Assembly (NCBI RefSeq): GCF_000264295.1
Contig: NZ_AJXT01000004.1
Span: 248,001 to 312,000, forward strand
Direction of reading: 5' to 3'
DNA from: Rhodanobacter spathiphylli B39
Lineage (GTDB): Bacteria > Pseudomonadota > Gammaproteobacteria > Xanthomonadales > Rhodanobacteraceae
DNA length: 64,000 nt
The first letter of the stretch is position 1. Each line of letters opens with the position of its first letter. Below the pieces are notes generated by a model. That model ran no database searches and was not told the DNA's origin. It saw only the letters and a program-made list of their open reading frames with translations. A program made the position numbers and the translations under genes. Positions 29,371-39,600 of this stretch are shown here, piece by piece.

Positions 29371-30300
29371 TCAGGCGGGCTTGCGCGCGAGCAGGCTGAT
29401 CACTTCGAAATACGGCGCCTTGCGCTCGCGGCTGAGCCGATTGCAGCTCAGGACGTCGAGCCTGGCGGCCCGGGCGTAGCCGTCCAGCTGGTCGCTGCTG
29501 AAGCCGAGGTTGCGGTGGTCGAACGGTTCGACCGCCTTGCCGTGGTCGTGCTTGCCCAGGGTGACGGCGAGCAGGCGGCCGCCCGGGCGCAGCAGGCGCG
29601 CAGCCTCGGCCACCGCCCTGGCCGGGTGTTCGGCATAGGTCAGCGCGTGCAGCATCAGCACCAGGTCGAAGCGCTGGTCGCCCAGCTCCAGCGCGTGCAT
29701 GTCGCCCTGGATCACGCGCACGTTGGTGAAGGCCTGCAATCGCTTCGCGGCGGCCTCGACCACCCGCTCGCTGGAATCCACGCAGACGATGGAGTGCGCG
29801 TGGGGCGCCAGCAATTCCGCGGTGATGCCGTCGCCGGAGGCGATGTCCAGCACGTCACCGGTGCCCAGCAACTGCAGCAACGAACGGGCGAGGGTTTCCC
29901 AGGTGCGGCCGGGCGAGTAATGGCGCTCCATGTCGCCGGCCACGGTGTCGGCCCAGCCTTCCTCGCGGGCGCGGTTGGCCAGCACGCCGGGCAGGCGGGC
30001 GGCATCTTCGCGCAGCAGGGCGTCGTCGATGCTGGCGCGCAGCGAGGCGAGCAGGTCATGCTGCGCCTCGTCGCCTTCGTTGTTGGCGCGATAATAGGCG
30101 GAGACGCCGGCGCGACGATCGCGCACCAGCCCGGCCTCCTTCAGCTTGGCCAGATGGGTCGACACGCGCGGCTGGGCCAGGTGCAGCACGGCCGCCAGTT
30201 CGGCCACCGTGAGTTCCTCGTTTTCAAGCAAGGCGAGCAGGCGGACCCGGGTGGGGTCGGCAAGCAGGCGCAGCACGCTTGAAGCGGTTGCCAGATCCAT
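29371..30300 (-). CDS. ArsR-family regulator fused to SAM-dependent methyltransferase
   Basis: About 309 residues. Residues 1-85 are an ArsR winged helix ([38 protein letters not shown]). Residues 130-309 are a class I methyltransferase with the SAM motif [15 protein letters not shown], then QGDMHAL and LLRPGGRLL. Two starts are possible, ATG 30306 or 30300; the latter is preferred for spacing from AGGGA. Placed first in the operon with both metH genes, it probably senses a methionine-cycle metabolite such as SAH or SAM and represses the operon, comparable to SahR-type ArsR regulators. The palindrome at 30310-30323 is its likely operator. Ligand and methyl acceptor are unknown. Confidence 0.88.
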   Translation of the reverse strand: MDLATASSVLRLLADPTRVRLLALLENEELTVAELAAVLHLAQPRVSTHLAKLKEAGLVRDRRAGVSAYYRANNEGDEAQHDLLASLRASIDDALLREDAARLPGVLANRAREEGWADTVAGDMERHYSPGRTWETLARSLLQLLGTGDVLDIASGDGITAELLAPHAHSIVCVDSSERVVEAAAKRLQAFTNVRVIQGDMHALELGDQRFDLVLMLHALTYAEHPARAVAEAARLLRPGGRLLAVTLGKHDHGKAVEPFDHRNLGFSSDQLDGYARAARLDVLSCNRLSRERKAPYFEVISLLARKPA

Positions 30301-30309
30301 AATCATCCC

Positions 30310-30323
30310 TGTATCGCGATACA
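30310..30323. promoter_or_regulatory. Perfect palindrome, likely ArsR-type operator
   Basis: TGTATCGCGATACA is a perfect 14-base palindrome. It lies 10 bases ahead of the regulator's start codon and just downstream of the expected transcription start of the promoter at 30333-30361. This is a position where a bound repressor blocks transcription. Confidence 0.6.
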
Positions 30324-30332
30324 AAGATGTGT

Positions 30333-30361
30333 AGGCTAGGCCCCGTTGAGGCAAGCGTCAA
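30333..30361 (-). promoter_or_regulatory. Candidate promoter of the arsR-metH operon
   Basis: On the minus strand, TTGACG (30361-30356) and TAGCCT (30338-30333) are 17 bases apart. The -35 box is strong and the -10 weak, fitting a regulated promoter. Confidence 0.5.
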
Positions 30362-30417
30362 GCGCCGACACGCTGGGTGGTTGCCGCGTCGCGCGCCCCG
30401 CCACCGGCCATCCCGGC

Positions 30418-30454
30418 TAAAATGTCCGGCTTTCCCCGTTGCCGGAGCTTTCCC
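30418..30454 (+). promoter_or_regulatory. Acyl-CoA dehydrogenase promoter/leader shared with gcdH
   Basis: A TAAAAT -10 box (30418-30423) is followed 23 bases later by GCCGGAGCTT (30441-30450), which includes the ribosome-binding GGAG, directly before the ATG. The same arrangement, TACAAT then GCCGGAGCTT, precedes gcdH at 47109-47143. No convincing -35 box is seen. Confidence 0.5.
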
Positions 30455-31615
30455 ATGGATTTCAGCTTTACCGAAGACCAGTTGTCGATCCAGTCGATCG
30501 CCCGTGACTTTGCGCAGAAGCGCATCGCACCGGTGGCCGCCGAGCTCGACGCGAAGGGCGAGTTCCCGCTGGAGAACATCCGCGAGATGGGCCAGCTCGG
30601 CCTGATGGGCATCGAGGTGCCCGCGGAGTACGGCGGCGCCGGCATGGACCCGGTGGCCTACGTGCTGGCGATGATCGAGATCGCCGCGGCCGACGCCGCC
30701 ACCTCGACCATCATGTCGGTGAACAATTCGCTGTTCTGCAACGGCATCCTCAAGCACGGCAACGAGGAGCAGAAGCAGAAGTACGTGCGGGCGATCGCCA
30801 CCGGCGAGGCGATCGGCGCCTATGCGCTGACCGAGCCGCAGTCCGGCTCCGACGCTTCGGCGATGCACACGCGTGCCACGAAGAACGCCAACGGCGACTG
30901 GGTGATCAACGGCAAGAAGAGCTGGATCACCTCCGGCCCGGTGGCGCGCTACATCGTGCTGTTCGCGATCAGCACGCCCGGCATCGGCGCCAAGGGCGTG
31001 TCGGCCTTCATCGTCGACACGCAGCTGCCCGGCTTCCACGCCGGCAAGACCGAACCCAAGCTGGGCATCCGCGCCTCGGCCACCTGCGAGATCGAGTTCA
31101 CCGATTACGTGCTGCCGAAGGAGAACTTGCTCGGCGAGGAAGGCAAGGGCTTCTCGATCGCGATGGGCGTGCTCGATGCCGGCCGCATCGGCATTGCCTC
31201 GCAGGCGGTGGGCATCTGCCGCGCGGCGTATGAGGCCACCTTGCAGTGGTCGCGCGACCGCAAGGCGTTCGGCGCGCCGATCGGCACGTTCCAGATGACC
31301 CAGTCCAAGATCGCCGACATGAAGTGCAAGCTCGACGCGGCGACCCTGCTGACCCTGCGCGCGGCCTGGACCAAGGGCGAGGCGGAAAAGAATGGCGGAC
31401 GCTTCGGCACCGAGGCCGCGGTGGCCAAGCTGGTCGCCTCCGAGGCGGCGATGTGGATCAGCCACCAGGCGGTGCAGATCCATGGCGGCATGGGTTACTC
31501 GAAGGAGATGCCGCTGGAACGCTACTTCCGCGATGCAAAGATCACCGAGATCTACGAAGGCACCAGCGAGATCCAGCGGATGGTGATCGCGCGGGCGGAG
31601 ACCGGCTTGCGCTGA
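30455..31615 (+). CDS. Short-chain (butyryl-type) acyl-CoA dehydrogenase
   Basis: A 386-residue FAD enzyme that introduces the alpha-beta double bond in acyl-CoA, in fatty-acid or branched-chain amino-acid breakdown. MDFSFTEDQLSIQ opens the domain. AYALTEPQSGSDASA and WVINGKKSWITSG are FAD/substrate-contact motifs. QIHGGMGYSKEMPLERYFRDAKI and IYEGTSEIQR place the catalytic glutamate at E368, the position used in short-chain acyl-CoA dehydrogenases. The start at 30455 follows GCCGGAGCTT. The specific substrate cannot be read from sequence; isobutyryl, 2-methylbutyryl and butyryl-CoA are all possible. Confidence 0.9.
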   Translation: MDFSFTEDQLSIQSIARDFAQKRIAPVAAELDAKGEFPLENIREMGQLGLMGIEVPAEYGGAGMDPVAYVLAMIEIAAADAATSTIMSVNNSLFCNGILKHGNEEQKQKYVRAIATGEAIGAYALTEPQSGSDASAMHTRATKNANGDWVINGKKSWITSGPVARYIVLFAISTPGIGAKGVSAFIVDTQLPGFHAGKTEPKLGIRASATCEIEFTDYVLPKENLLGEEGKGFSIAMGVLDAGRIGIASQAVGICRAAYEATLQWSRDRKAFGAPIGTFQMTQSKIADMKCKLDAATLLTLRAAWTKGEAEKNGGRFGTEAAVAKLVASEAAMWISHQAVQIHGGMGYSKEMPLERYFRDAKITEIYEGTSEIQRMVIARAETGLR

Positions 31616-31702
31616 AGCCGGTCAGGAGCGGGAGGTCGGGAGTCGGGAAGAGCGGTGCCACCCGATGCGGTCCGGCTGATCGACGTTCCTCGCTTCTGAT
31701 AG

Positions 31703-31742
31703 AAACAGAAACGCCCCGGCTGATACCGGGGCGTTTCTGTTT
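31703..31742. terminator. Bidirectional terminator between convergent genes
   Basis: A perfect 17-bp inverted repeat pairs AAACAGAAACGCCCCGG with CCGGGGCGTTTCTGTTT around a CTGATA loop. T-rich ends on both strands serve the acyl-CoA dehydrogenase (+) and the RND pump operon (-). Confidence 0.92.
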
Positions 31743-31785
31743 GGAGCGTGTGGGGCGAGGGGTTATTGCTCGCCGTTTCCGGTCA

Positions 31786-34700
31786 TCAGTGTCCGCGACG
31801 GGGATCCGAATCGAACGATTGCATGCCATTGCCGCTGCGCACGGCGGCTGGGGTGTCGCCGTCCAGCTTGTCGCCGAGCAGGCGCCGCACCACCACGTAG
31901 AACACCGGGATCAGCAAGACGCCGAGGAAGGTGGCGAACAGCATGCCGCCGATCACGCCGGTGCCGATCGCATGGCGGGCATTGGCGCCGGCGCCGCTGG
32001 AGATGAATAGCGGGAACACGCCCAGGATGAAGGCCAGCGAGGTCATCAGGATCGGCCGCAGGCGCAGGCGGGCCGCGTCGACGGTGGCCTCGCGCAGGGT
32101 GCGTCCGGCTTTCTGCTCGGCCACCGCGAACTCCACGATCAGGATCGCGTTCTTCGCCGCCAGGCCGATCACCGTGATCAGGCCGATCTTGAAATAGATG
32201 TCGTCGGGCAGCCCGCGCAGCAGCGAGAACACCACCGCACCGAGCAGGCCCAGCGGCACCACCAGCATCACCGACACCGGGATCGACCAGCTCTCGTACA
32301 GCGCCGCCAGGGCCAGGAACACGATCACGATCGACAGCAGCATCAGCAGGGTGGCCGCGTTGCCGGACAGGATTTCCTGGTAGGACTGGCCGGTCCAGTC
32401 GAAGCCGAAGCCCTTGGGCAGATCGTTGTTGACGATCCGCTCCATCTCGCTCATGGCTTCGCCCGAGGCGTGTCCCGGCGCCGGCGAGCCGACGATCTCC
32501 ACCGCCGAATAGCCGTTGTAGCGGGTCAGCGAGGGCGAAGATACCTGCCACTGGCTGTGCACCACGGTGGATAGCGGGATCATCTCCGGCGCGGCGCCGG
32601 CGGCACCCAGCGTGCTCGGGGTGAAGATGTGCTGCAGTGCCTCCGGGCCCATGCGATAGGGCGCGTCAGCCTGCATGATCACCCGCTTGATGCGGCCGCC
32701 GTAGGTGAAGTCGTTGACGTAGACCGGCGCCAGCATCAGGCCGATCGCGTTGTAGATGTCACCGACCTGCAAGCCCATCGATTGCGCCTGCACGCGGTCC
32801 ACGTCCAGGTGCAGCTGCGGCGAGTCTTCCAGTGCATTGGGGCGCACGCCGACCAGCGACTTGTCCTGGCTGGCCTTGCCCAGCAGCATGTTGCGGGCCT
32901 GGGTCAGCGCCTCGCGACCGGCGCCGCCGCGGTCCTGCAGGTACATGTCGAAGCCGCCGAACTGGCCCAGTCCCTGCACCGTCGGAATGTTGGCCACGAA
33001 GATCCGCGCGTCGTGGATCTGCTGCATGGAGCCGTTGGCACGCTGGATGAACTCGGCCGCCGTGTCGTCGCGCTTGGCCCAGTCCTTGAGCTTGATGAAG
33101 GCCATGCCGGCGTTCTCGCCCGAACCGATGAAGCTGAAGCCGGTGACCTGCAGCACGCCTTCGACGGCCGGGTCCTTGTTGAGGATCTCGCGCATCTGCG
33201 CCATCACCGCCGAGGTGCGCTGCTTGGTGGCGCCCGGTGGCAGCTGGATCACCGACAGCGCGTAGCCCTGGTCCTCCTCGGGCAGGAAGCTGCCGGGCAG
33301 GCGCGTGTACAGGAAGCCGCCCAGCACGGCCAGCAGCACGAACACCAGCATCCAGCGTGGCGCGTGGCGCACGGCGCCGCCGATGTGGCCGGTGTAGGTG
33401 TGCGTGGTCCAGTCGAACAGCTCGTTGAACTTGCGGAAGACGACGTTCTTCTTCTTGTGGTGTTCCGGCTGCAGGAAGCTGGCGCACAGCGCCGGCGTGA
33501 ACGACAGCGCGAGGAAGGCCGAGAAGCCCATCGACACAGCGATGGTCAGCGCGAACTGCTTGTAGATGATGCCCGACGCGCCCGGCTGCAACGACGAGGG
33601 CACGAACACGGCAGCCAGCACCACGGTGATCGCCACCACCGCGCCGGTGATCTGGCCCATCGCCTTGCGCGTCGCATCCTTCGGCGACAGGCCTTCCTCG
33701 GTCATGATGCGCTCGACGTTCTCGATCACCACGATCGCGTCGTCCACCACGATGCCGATCGCCAGCACCATGCCGAACAGGGTCAGCTGGTTGATGCTGA
33801 AGCCGAGCACCAGCATGCCCAGGAAGGTGCCCAGCAGGGCCACCGGGATCACCAGGGTCGGGATGATGGTGGCGCGGATGTTCTGCAGGAACAGCAGCAT
33901 CACCAGGAACACCAGGATGATCGCCTCGATCAGCGTGTGCACCACCTCGTTGATCGAGATGGTGACGAAGGCGGTGCTGTCGTACGGGCTGAACCAGGTC
34001 ACGCCCTGCGGGAAGCTCGGCGCCAGCTCGTCCATCTTGCCGCGCACCGCGGTGGCCACGTTGAGCGCGTTGGCGCCGGGCAGCAGCTGGATCGCGAACG
34101 CACCGATCGGCTTGCCCTGGTACTGCGTGTCGAAACCGTAACCGCCGGGACCGAAGCTGATCCGCGCCACGTCGCCCAGCTTGACCGTGGTGCCGTCGGG
34201 ATCGGCGCGCAGGATGATGTCGGCGAACTGTTCGGGCGTGGTGAAGCGCCCCTCGGTGGATACCGTGGCGGTGAAGCCGTGGCCCGGCAGGGCCGGGTCC
34301 GCGCCCAGCGAACCGGCCGCGAACTGCACGTTCTGCGCCTTGATCGCCGCCAGCACCTGGGTGGCGGACAGACCGTAACCGTGCAGCTTGTCGGGGTTCA
34401 GCCAGATCCGCATGGCGTATTCGGAACCGAACTGCTGGGTGCTGCCGACGCCGGGCACGCGCGAGATCTGGTCGAGCACCTGCGAGCCGACGATGTCGTT
34501 GAGACGGTCGCGGTCGATGTTCTTGTTGTCCGAGGTCAGCGCGACCACCATCAGGAAGCCGGCGTTGGCCTTGGCCACCACCACGCCCTGCTGGGTCACT
34601 TCGGACGGCAGTCGCGGCGTGGCCAGCGCCACCTTGTTCTGCACCTGCACCTGGGCGATGTCCGGATCGGTGCCGGACTCGAAGGTCAGCGTGATGCTGG

Positions 34701-34962
34701 CGCGGCCGCTGGCGCTGGACGAGGAGTTGAAGTACAGCAGGTGGTCGATGCCGGTCAGCTGCTGCTCGATCACCTGGGTGACGGTTTTCTCGGTGGTTTC
34801 GGCGCTGGCGCCGGGGTAGGTCGCGCTGACCGTCACCGAGGGCGGCGCGATCGTCGGATACGACTCCACGCCCAGGTTGAGGATGGCCAGCACGCCACCC
34901 AGGGAAATCAGGATCGCCACCACCCAGGCGAAGATCGGGCGGTCAATGAAGAAACTCGGCAT
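31786..34962 (-). CDS. RND efflux pump inner-membrane transporter (HAE1, AcrB-like)
   Basis: A 1058-residue proton-driven multidrug exporter. It has the usual duplicated fold: a first helix (IFAWVVAILISLGG), a large periplasmic loop, helices with GIVVDDAIVVIENVER (the proton-relay Asp pair), a second periplasmic loop, and the conserved IGLAAKNAILIVEFA. The N-terminus FIDRPIFAWVVAI is the HAE1 start. The adaptor gene is 12 bases upstream. No outer-membrane TolC/OprM gene follows; the pump presumably uses a channel encoded elsewhere. The C-terminus is short and polar. Substrates cannot be predicted. Confidence 0.95.
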   Translation of the reverse strand: MPSFFIDRPIFAWVVAILISLGGVLAILNLGVESYPTIAPPSVTVSATYPGASAETTEKTVTQVIEQQLTGIDHLLYFNSSSSASGRASITLTFESGTDPDIAQVQVQNKVALATPRLPSEVTQQGVVVAKANAGFLMVVALTSDNKNIDRDRLNDIVGSQVLDQISRVPGVGSTQQFGSEYAMRIWLNPDKLHGYGLSATQVLAAIKAQNVQFAAGSLGADPALPGHGFTATVSTEGRFTTPEQFADIILRADPDGTTVKLGDVARISFGPGGYGFDTQYQGKPIGAFAIQLLPGANALNVATAVRGKMDELAPSFPQGVTWFSPYDSTAFVTISINEVVHTLIEAIILVFLVMLLFLQNIRATIIPTLVIPVALLGTFLGMLVLGFSINQLTLFGMVLAIGIVVDDAIVVIENVERIMTEEGLSPKDATRKAMGQITGAVVAITVVLAAVFVPSSLQPGASGIIYKQFALTIAVSMGFSAFLALSFTPALCASFLQPEHHKKKNVVFRKFNELFDWTTHTYTGHIGGAVRHAPRWMLVFVLLAVLGGFLYTRLPGSFLPEEDQGYALSVIQLPPGATKQRTSAVMAQMREILNKDPAVEGVLQVTGFSFIGSGENAGMAFIKLKDWAKRDDTAAEFIQRANGSMQQIHDARIFVANIPTVQGLGQFGGFDMYLQDRGGAGREALTQARNMLLGKASQDKSLVGVRPNALEDSPQLHLDVDRVQAQSMGLQVGDIYNAIGLMLAPVYVNDFTYGGRIKRVIMQADAPYRMGPEALQHIFTPSTLGAAGAAPEMIPLSTVVHSQWQVSSPSLTRYNGYSAVEIVGSPAPGHASGEAMSEMERIVNNDLPKGFGFDWTGQSYQEILSGNAATLLMLLSIVIVFLALAALYESWSIPVSVMLVVPLGLLGAVVFSLLRGLPDDIYFKIGLITVIGLAAKNAILIVEFAVAEQKAGRTLREATVDAARLRLRPILMTSLAFILGVFPLFISSGAGANARHAIGTGVIGGMLFATFLGVLLIPVFYVVVRRLLGDKLDGDTPAAVRSGNGMQSFDSDPRRGH

Positions 34963-34974
34963 CGTCCGGCTCCG

Positions 34975-36153
34975 TTACTTGCCGCTGTGCGCGGCTGGCG
35001 GCTGGCTCGATGACGAGCTGGCGGGTTTCCACGGGCTGGCCTTGGCCGGCGCACCCGCCTTCACGTTCTGGATGCCCGACACCACCACCTGGTCGCCGGC
35101 GGCGAGGCCATCATTGATGACCCAGTTGCCGTCGACCATGTCGGCGGTGCTGACGTCCTTGCGCACGACCTTGCCATCGGCACCGACGGTCATCACGTAG
35201 GCGCCCACGGTGTCGCGCTGCACGGCCTGTTGCGGCACCAGGAACACCTTGTGCTGCTGGCCCAGGTTCGCCTTCAGCGTCACGTACATGCCGGGCAGCA
35301 GGCTGCGCTTCGGATTGGCCACCTTGGCGCGCAGGTTGACCGAACCGGTGGACGGGTTGACCGTGGTGTCGGAGAAATCCAGTACGCCGGGTTCGGGATA
35401 GTCGCTGCCGTCGGGCAGGGTGATCTTCACGCTGGCCTTGTTCGGATCGGCCAGGGTGACGTTGCCGCTGCTCTGTGCGCGGCGCATCTGTTCCAGCGAG
35501 TCGACGCCCATGGTGAAGTTCACGTACAGCGGGTCCATCTGGTCGACGGTGGTGAGCAGGGTGGCCTCGCCGTTGCCGACCAGGGCGCCTTCGGTGACCT
35601 GCTGCTGGCCGGCGCGGCCATCGATCGGCGAGGTCACGTTGGCGTAGCCGAGGTTGATGCGGGCCGTCTCGACGTTGGCCCGGGCTGCCTGCACCGCGGC
35701 GGCGGCGCTGCGTTCGGCGGCCAGCGCGTTGTCCAGGTCGGACTTCGACACATAGCCCTTCGGCGCCAGTTCGCGCACCCGCCGCGCGGTGACCTTGTTG
35801 TTGGTCCAGGTGGCCTGCGCCTGGGCCAGTGACGCCTGGGCCGCGCTCAGCGAAGCCTTCAGCGGTGCGGGATCGATCTGAAACAGCAGTTGCCCCTGCT
35901 TGACGTTGGTGCCTTCCTCATACGTGCGCTTGAGCAGCACGCCGGCCACGCGGGCGCGGACATCGGCGCTGCGATAGGCGGACAGGCGCCCGACCAGGTC
36001 GCGGGTCAGTGGCGAGGTCTGCGGCTGGACCTTGATCACGCCCACGTCGGGAGGCGGCATCTGCGGCGGACCCTGTTCCTTGCCCTTGCCGCAGGCGGTC
36101 AACGCCAGCAGGCCCAGGCACAACAATGGCGTGCGCAACAACGAGGAATTCAT
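34975..36153 (-). CDS. RND efflux periplasmic adaptor lipoprotein (AcrA-like)
   Basis: A 392-residue membrane-fusion protein. The lipoprotein signal LLALTAC places the lipidated cysteine at C21. Then come the barrel-sandwich lipoyl half (VRARVAGVLLKRTYEEGTNV), a helical hairpin (about 105-165), the second lipoyl half (ANVTSPIDGRAGQ), a beta-barrel and a membrane-proximal domain. The C-terminus is Ser/Pro-rich (SSSSSQPPAAHSGK). The start ATG at 36153 follows GGAGCTTCC; the upstream frame to 36231 is not family-like. It is the first gene of the operon with the AcrB-like transporter and bridges it to an outer-membrane channel. Confidence 0.94.
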   Translation of the reverse strand: MNSSLLRTPLLCLGLLALTACGKGKEQGPPQMPPPDVGVIKVQPQTSPLTRDLVGRLSAYRSADVRARVAGVLLKRTYEEGTNVKQGQLLFQIDPAPLKASLSAAQASLAQAQATWTNNKVTARRVRELAPKGYVSKSDLDNALAAERSAAAAVQAARANVETARINLGYANVTSPIDGRAGQQQVTEGALVGNGEATLLTTVDQMDPLYVNFTMGVDSLEQMRRAQSSGNVTLADPNKASVKITLPDGSDYPEPGVLDFSDTTVNPSTGSVNLRAKVANPKRSLLPGMYVTLKANLGQQHKVFLVPQQAVQRDTVGAYVMTVGADGKVVRKDVSTADMVDGNWVINDGLAAGDQVVVSGIQNVKAGAPAKASPWKPASSSSSQPPAAHSGK

Positions 36154-36679
36154 GGAAGCTCCAGAACTGGCTTGAACGGGGGAGGGGGTGCCGACGCGCG
36201 CTGCGATGTCGTCAGGAACGAGATACCGCATCTTGCGTCACATGTCCTGTGTCAAAGGTTGCGGGCCTGTCGGCCCGCGTTTCGAACCCGCCGACACGGC
36301 GAGAAGCGCCATGCGTAGCGCTTTGCCTGCAAGACTATACCGGCGAGTTTACATTTTATCCGGGGCGCGAATCCAGTCATTGACAGCTGTTTCAAACCGT
36401 GGACAGCGCAGCGGCGTCCACCGGCGCCTTCATGCGCGACGCAGAACCGCGTGGGGTGGCCGCGATGCTGTCCAGCGGCGTGGACGTCGCGCATCGATGG
36501 AGGCGGTGCACACCGGCTTGTCGCGCCAGCTGTACCAGGGCTGACGACGAGCCCCGAACATGCGCTGCAGCATGGTCGGGCGGGCGCTGCGTGGGTGGAT
36601 TCGCCCGGGTGCGCGGCGTATCCTTTCAAGGCTTTTTACCCGTGTTACCCACCATCGTCTCCACTGAACAGTAGATGCC
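36154..36679. other. 526-base intergenic region, divergent promoters, no gene seen
   Basis: No credible coding sequence is present on either strand. Visible features are a GCGGGCC-TGT-CGGCCCGC hairpin at 36261-36278, which could be in the pump mRNA leader, and an AT-rich patch around 36335-36362 (AGTTTACATTTTATCC). Read on the minus strand this contains TAAAATGTAAACT and TATAGT and is the likely promoter area of the pump operon. No TetR-type regulator gene lies here, unlike many acrAB loci. Confidence 0.5.
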
Positions 36680-39600
36680 ATGAATGCGACCCATGCGGCG
36701 AACGATCCTTCCCTTCCGTCAGTAGTGCTTGCAGAGCTGAAAATGGGCGGTTTCTCGCCCGAGCGCCTCGGTGAGGCGCAGGTTTTCTGCGAGGCTTTCT
36801 TTGCACGAGTGGGGGGCGGCGACGCGCATCTGCACACGCCCGTTCAATGGGCCGCACTGGTCGGCAGCCTGCTGGAGTTCATGCAGCAGCGGCAGCGTGG
36901 CAGCGCCAGCGTGCGCGTGCTCAATCCCGCCGACGCGAATTCGGGCCGCAGCATGTTGCAGATCGTCACCGACGACATGCCGTTCCTGGTCGACACGGTC
37001 AGCATGATCGTGTCGGCGAAGTTGCAGATCCACGCCGTGATCCATCCCGTGCTGAAGGTGACCCGCGATGCCTCGGGCAAGCTGCTGTCGCTGGGCGACG
37101 CGGCCGGCGAGGGCGAGTCGCTGATGCATTTCGAGATCGACCGGGTCGCCGATGCCGCCGAACAGGAGCAGCTGACCGCCCACGTCGAGGCCGCCCTGGA
37201 TGACGTGCGCGCCGCGGTCAGCGACTGGTCGGCGATGCGCGACAAGGCGCTGGCGATCGCCAACGAGCTGCCGCAGCGCAAGTTGCCGATCGATGCCGCC
37301 TCGGTGCAGGAGGCCAGCGAGTTCATGAACTGGATCGCGGCCGACAACTTCACCTTCCTGGGTTACCGCGAGTACGAAGTGGCCGACGCCGAGGGCGATC
37401 GCGTGCTGCGTGCCATCGATGCGTCCGGCCTGGGCATCCTGCGCGCCAACGAGCGTTCGATGGCGCCCCGTTCGCTGCGCACGCTGGCGGCCAGCGAGTT
37501 GCCGCAGTCCGGTTCCACCGATGCGATCATCCTGACCAAGACCAATGCCCGTTCGCACGTGCACCGCGCCGGCTACATGGATTACATCGGCGTGCTGCAA
37601 TTCGGTGCCGACGGTCGCGCCGTGGCCGAGCAGCGCTTCCTGGGCCTGTTCTCCTCCAATGCCTACATGGCCCGCCCGCAGGACGTGCCGCTGGTGCGGC
37701 ACAAGGTCGAGGCGGTGCTGGCGCGTTCGGGCCTCAAGCGCGATTCGTACTCGGGCAAGTCGCTGCGCCACATCCTCGAAACGCTGCCGCGCGAGGAACT
37801 GCTGCAGGGCACCGAGGACGAGCTGTTCGCCACCGCGATGGGCATCCTGGAGCTGCGCCAGCGCGCGCATACGCGCCTGTTCATGCGTCGCGACCGCTAC
37901 GGCCGCTTCTTCACCTGCATGGTGTTCGTGCCGCGTGATCGCTTCAACACCTCGGTGCGCGAACGCATCGAGGCGCTGCTGGGTTCGGCGCTGCACGCCG
38001 AGCAGATCGATTCGTCGGTGCTGATGGGCGAGGCCGCCCTGGCGCGCCTGCACATCGTGCTGCGGCCGAAGATCGGCGACCAGCCGAACTACGATCTCGC
38101 CGAACTGGAAAACGGCGTCGCCGGGATCGTGCGCAACTGGCACGACGAGGTACGCGATGCGCTGGTGGCCCAGCGTGGCGAGCACGAGGGCGTGGTGCTG
38201 GCCAACCGCTACGCTCGCGCGCTGCCCGCCGGTTATGTCGAGGACGTGAGCCCGGCCGTGGCCGCCGACGACGTGCACGAGCTGTCCCTGCTCAAGGGCG
38301 ACAACGCCTTGCGCATGTCGTTCTACCACCCGCCCGAAGAACCCGAGACGCTGCGCTTCAAGGTCTACCGCTCCGGTGGCGACATCGCGCTTTCCGAAGT
38401 GCTGCCGCAGCTGGAGAACCTCGGCCTGCGCGTGCTCACCGAACATGTCTACGACATTCCCGGTGAGGCTTCGCTGTCGATCCAGGACTTCGAGGTGCAG
38501 CCGGTCGGCAAGCTCACCTTCGGGGTGGAGCAGGTCGGTGCGCTGTTCGAGGATGCCTTCGAGCAGATCTGGCGCGGCCACGCCGAGAACGACGGCTTCA
38601 ACCGGCTGGTGCTGGGCGCCAAGCTGAGCTGGCGTCAGGTGGCGATGCTGCGCGGTTACTGCAAGTACCTGCTGCAGACCGGCGCCACCTTCTCGCAGTC
38701 GTACATGGAGGAAACGCTCAACCGCTATCCGGCGATCGCCGGCCTGCTGGTCGAGCTGTTCCTGGCCAAGTTCGATCCGCGTCGCGAGGCGCTGTCCGCC
38801 GACGAGCTGAAGGCCGCCGGTGCGACCCTGGTCGCCGAAATGCAGGCGCTGATCCCGGCCAACGTGCAGGCTGCCCAGCCGGGCCTGATCGACGGCCTGG
38901 GCGCGGCGCTGTCCAAGCCGCGCGCCGACCAGGTGGCGATGGTCGAAAGCGCCATCCACGTGCTGCTGGAGAACGTGGCCAGCCTCGACGAAGACCGCAT
39001 CCTGCGCAGCTTCGTCAACCTGATCCGTGCCACCTTGCGCACCAGCTTCTTCCAGCAATGGGAAGGCGCTTACCGCGACTACATCAGCTACAAGATCGAT
39101 TCGCACAAGGTGCCCGAGCTGCCCAAGCCGGTGCCGTATCGCGAGATCTGGGTGTGCGCCCCGCGCGTCGAGGGCATCCACCTGCGCTTCGGCGCGGTGG
39201 CCCGCGGCGGCCTGCGCTGGTCGGATCGCCGCGAGGATTTCCGCACCGAGGTGCTGGGCCTGGTCAAGGCGCAGATGGTGAAGAACACGGTGATCGTGCC
39301 GGTCGGCTCCAAGGGCGGCTTCTTCGTCAAGAAGGCGCCGGTGGGCGGCGACCGCGACGCGCAGCTGGCCGAGGGCATCGCCTGCTACAAGCTGTTCATC
39401 AACGGCCTGCTCGACATCACCGACAACCTGATCGAGGGCAAGGTGGTCAATCCGCATGACGTGGTGCGCCACGACGCGGACGACCCCTACCTGGTGGTGG
39501 CTGCCGACAAGGGCACCGCGACCTTCTCCGACATCGCCAACGCGATCTCGATCGAGCACAACTACTGGTTGGGCGACGCGTTCGCCTCCGGCGGTTCGCA

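Noticed and set aside
29354-30454. SAH or cobalamin riboswitch ahead of the metH operon
   Set aside because: The leader before the regulator is only about 25 bases, too short for either; a protein regulator and operator are present instead.
36154-36679. Short open frames between the pump and glutamate dehydrogenase genes
   Set aside because: None resembles a protein family or has a sensible ribosome site; codon pattern looks non-coding.
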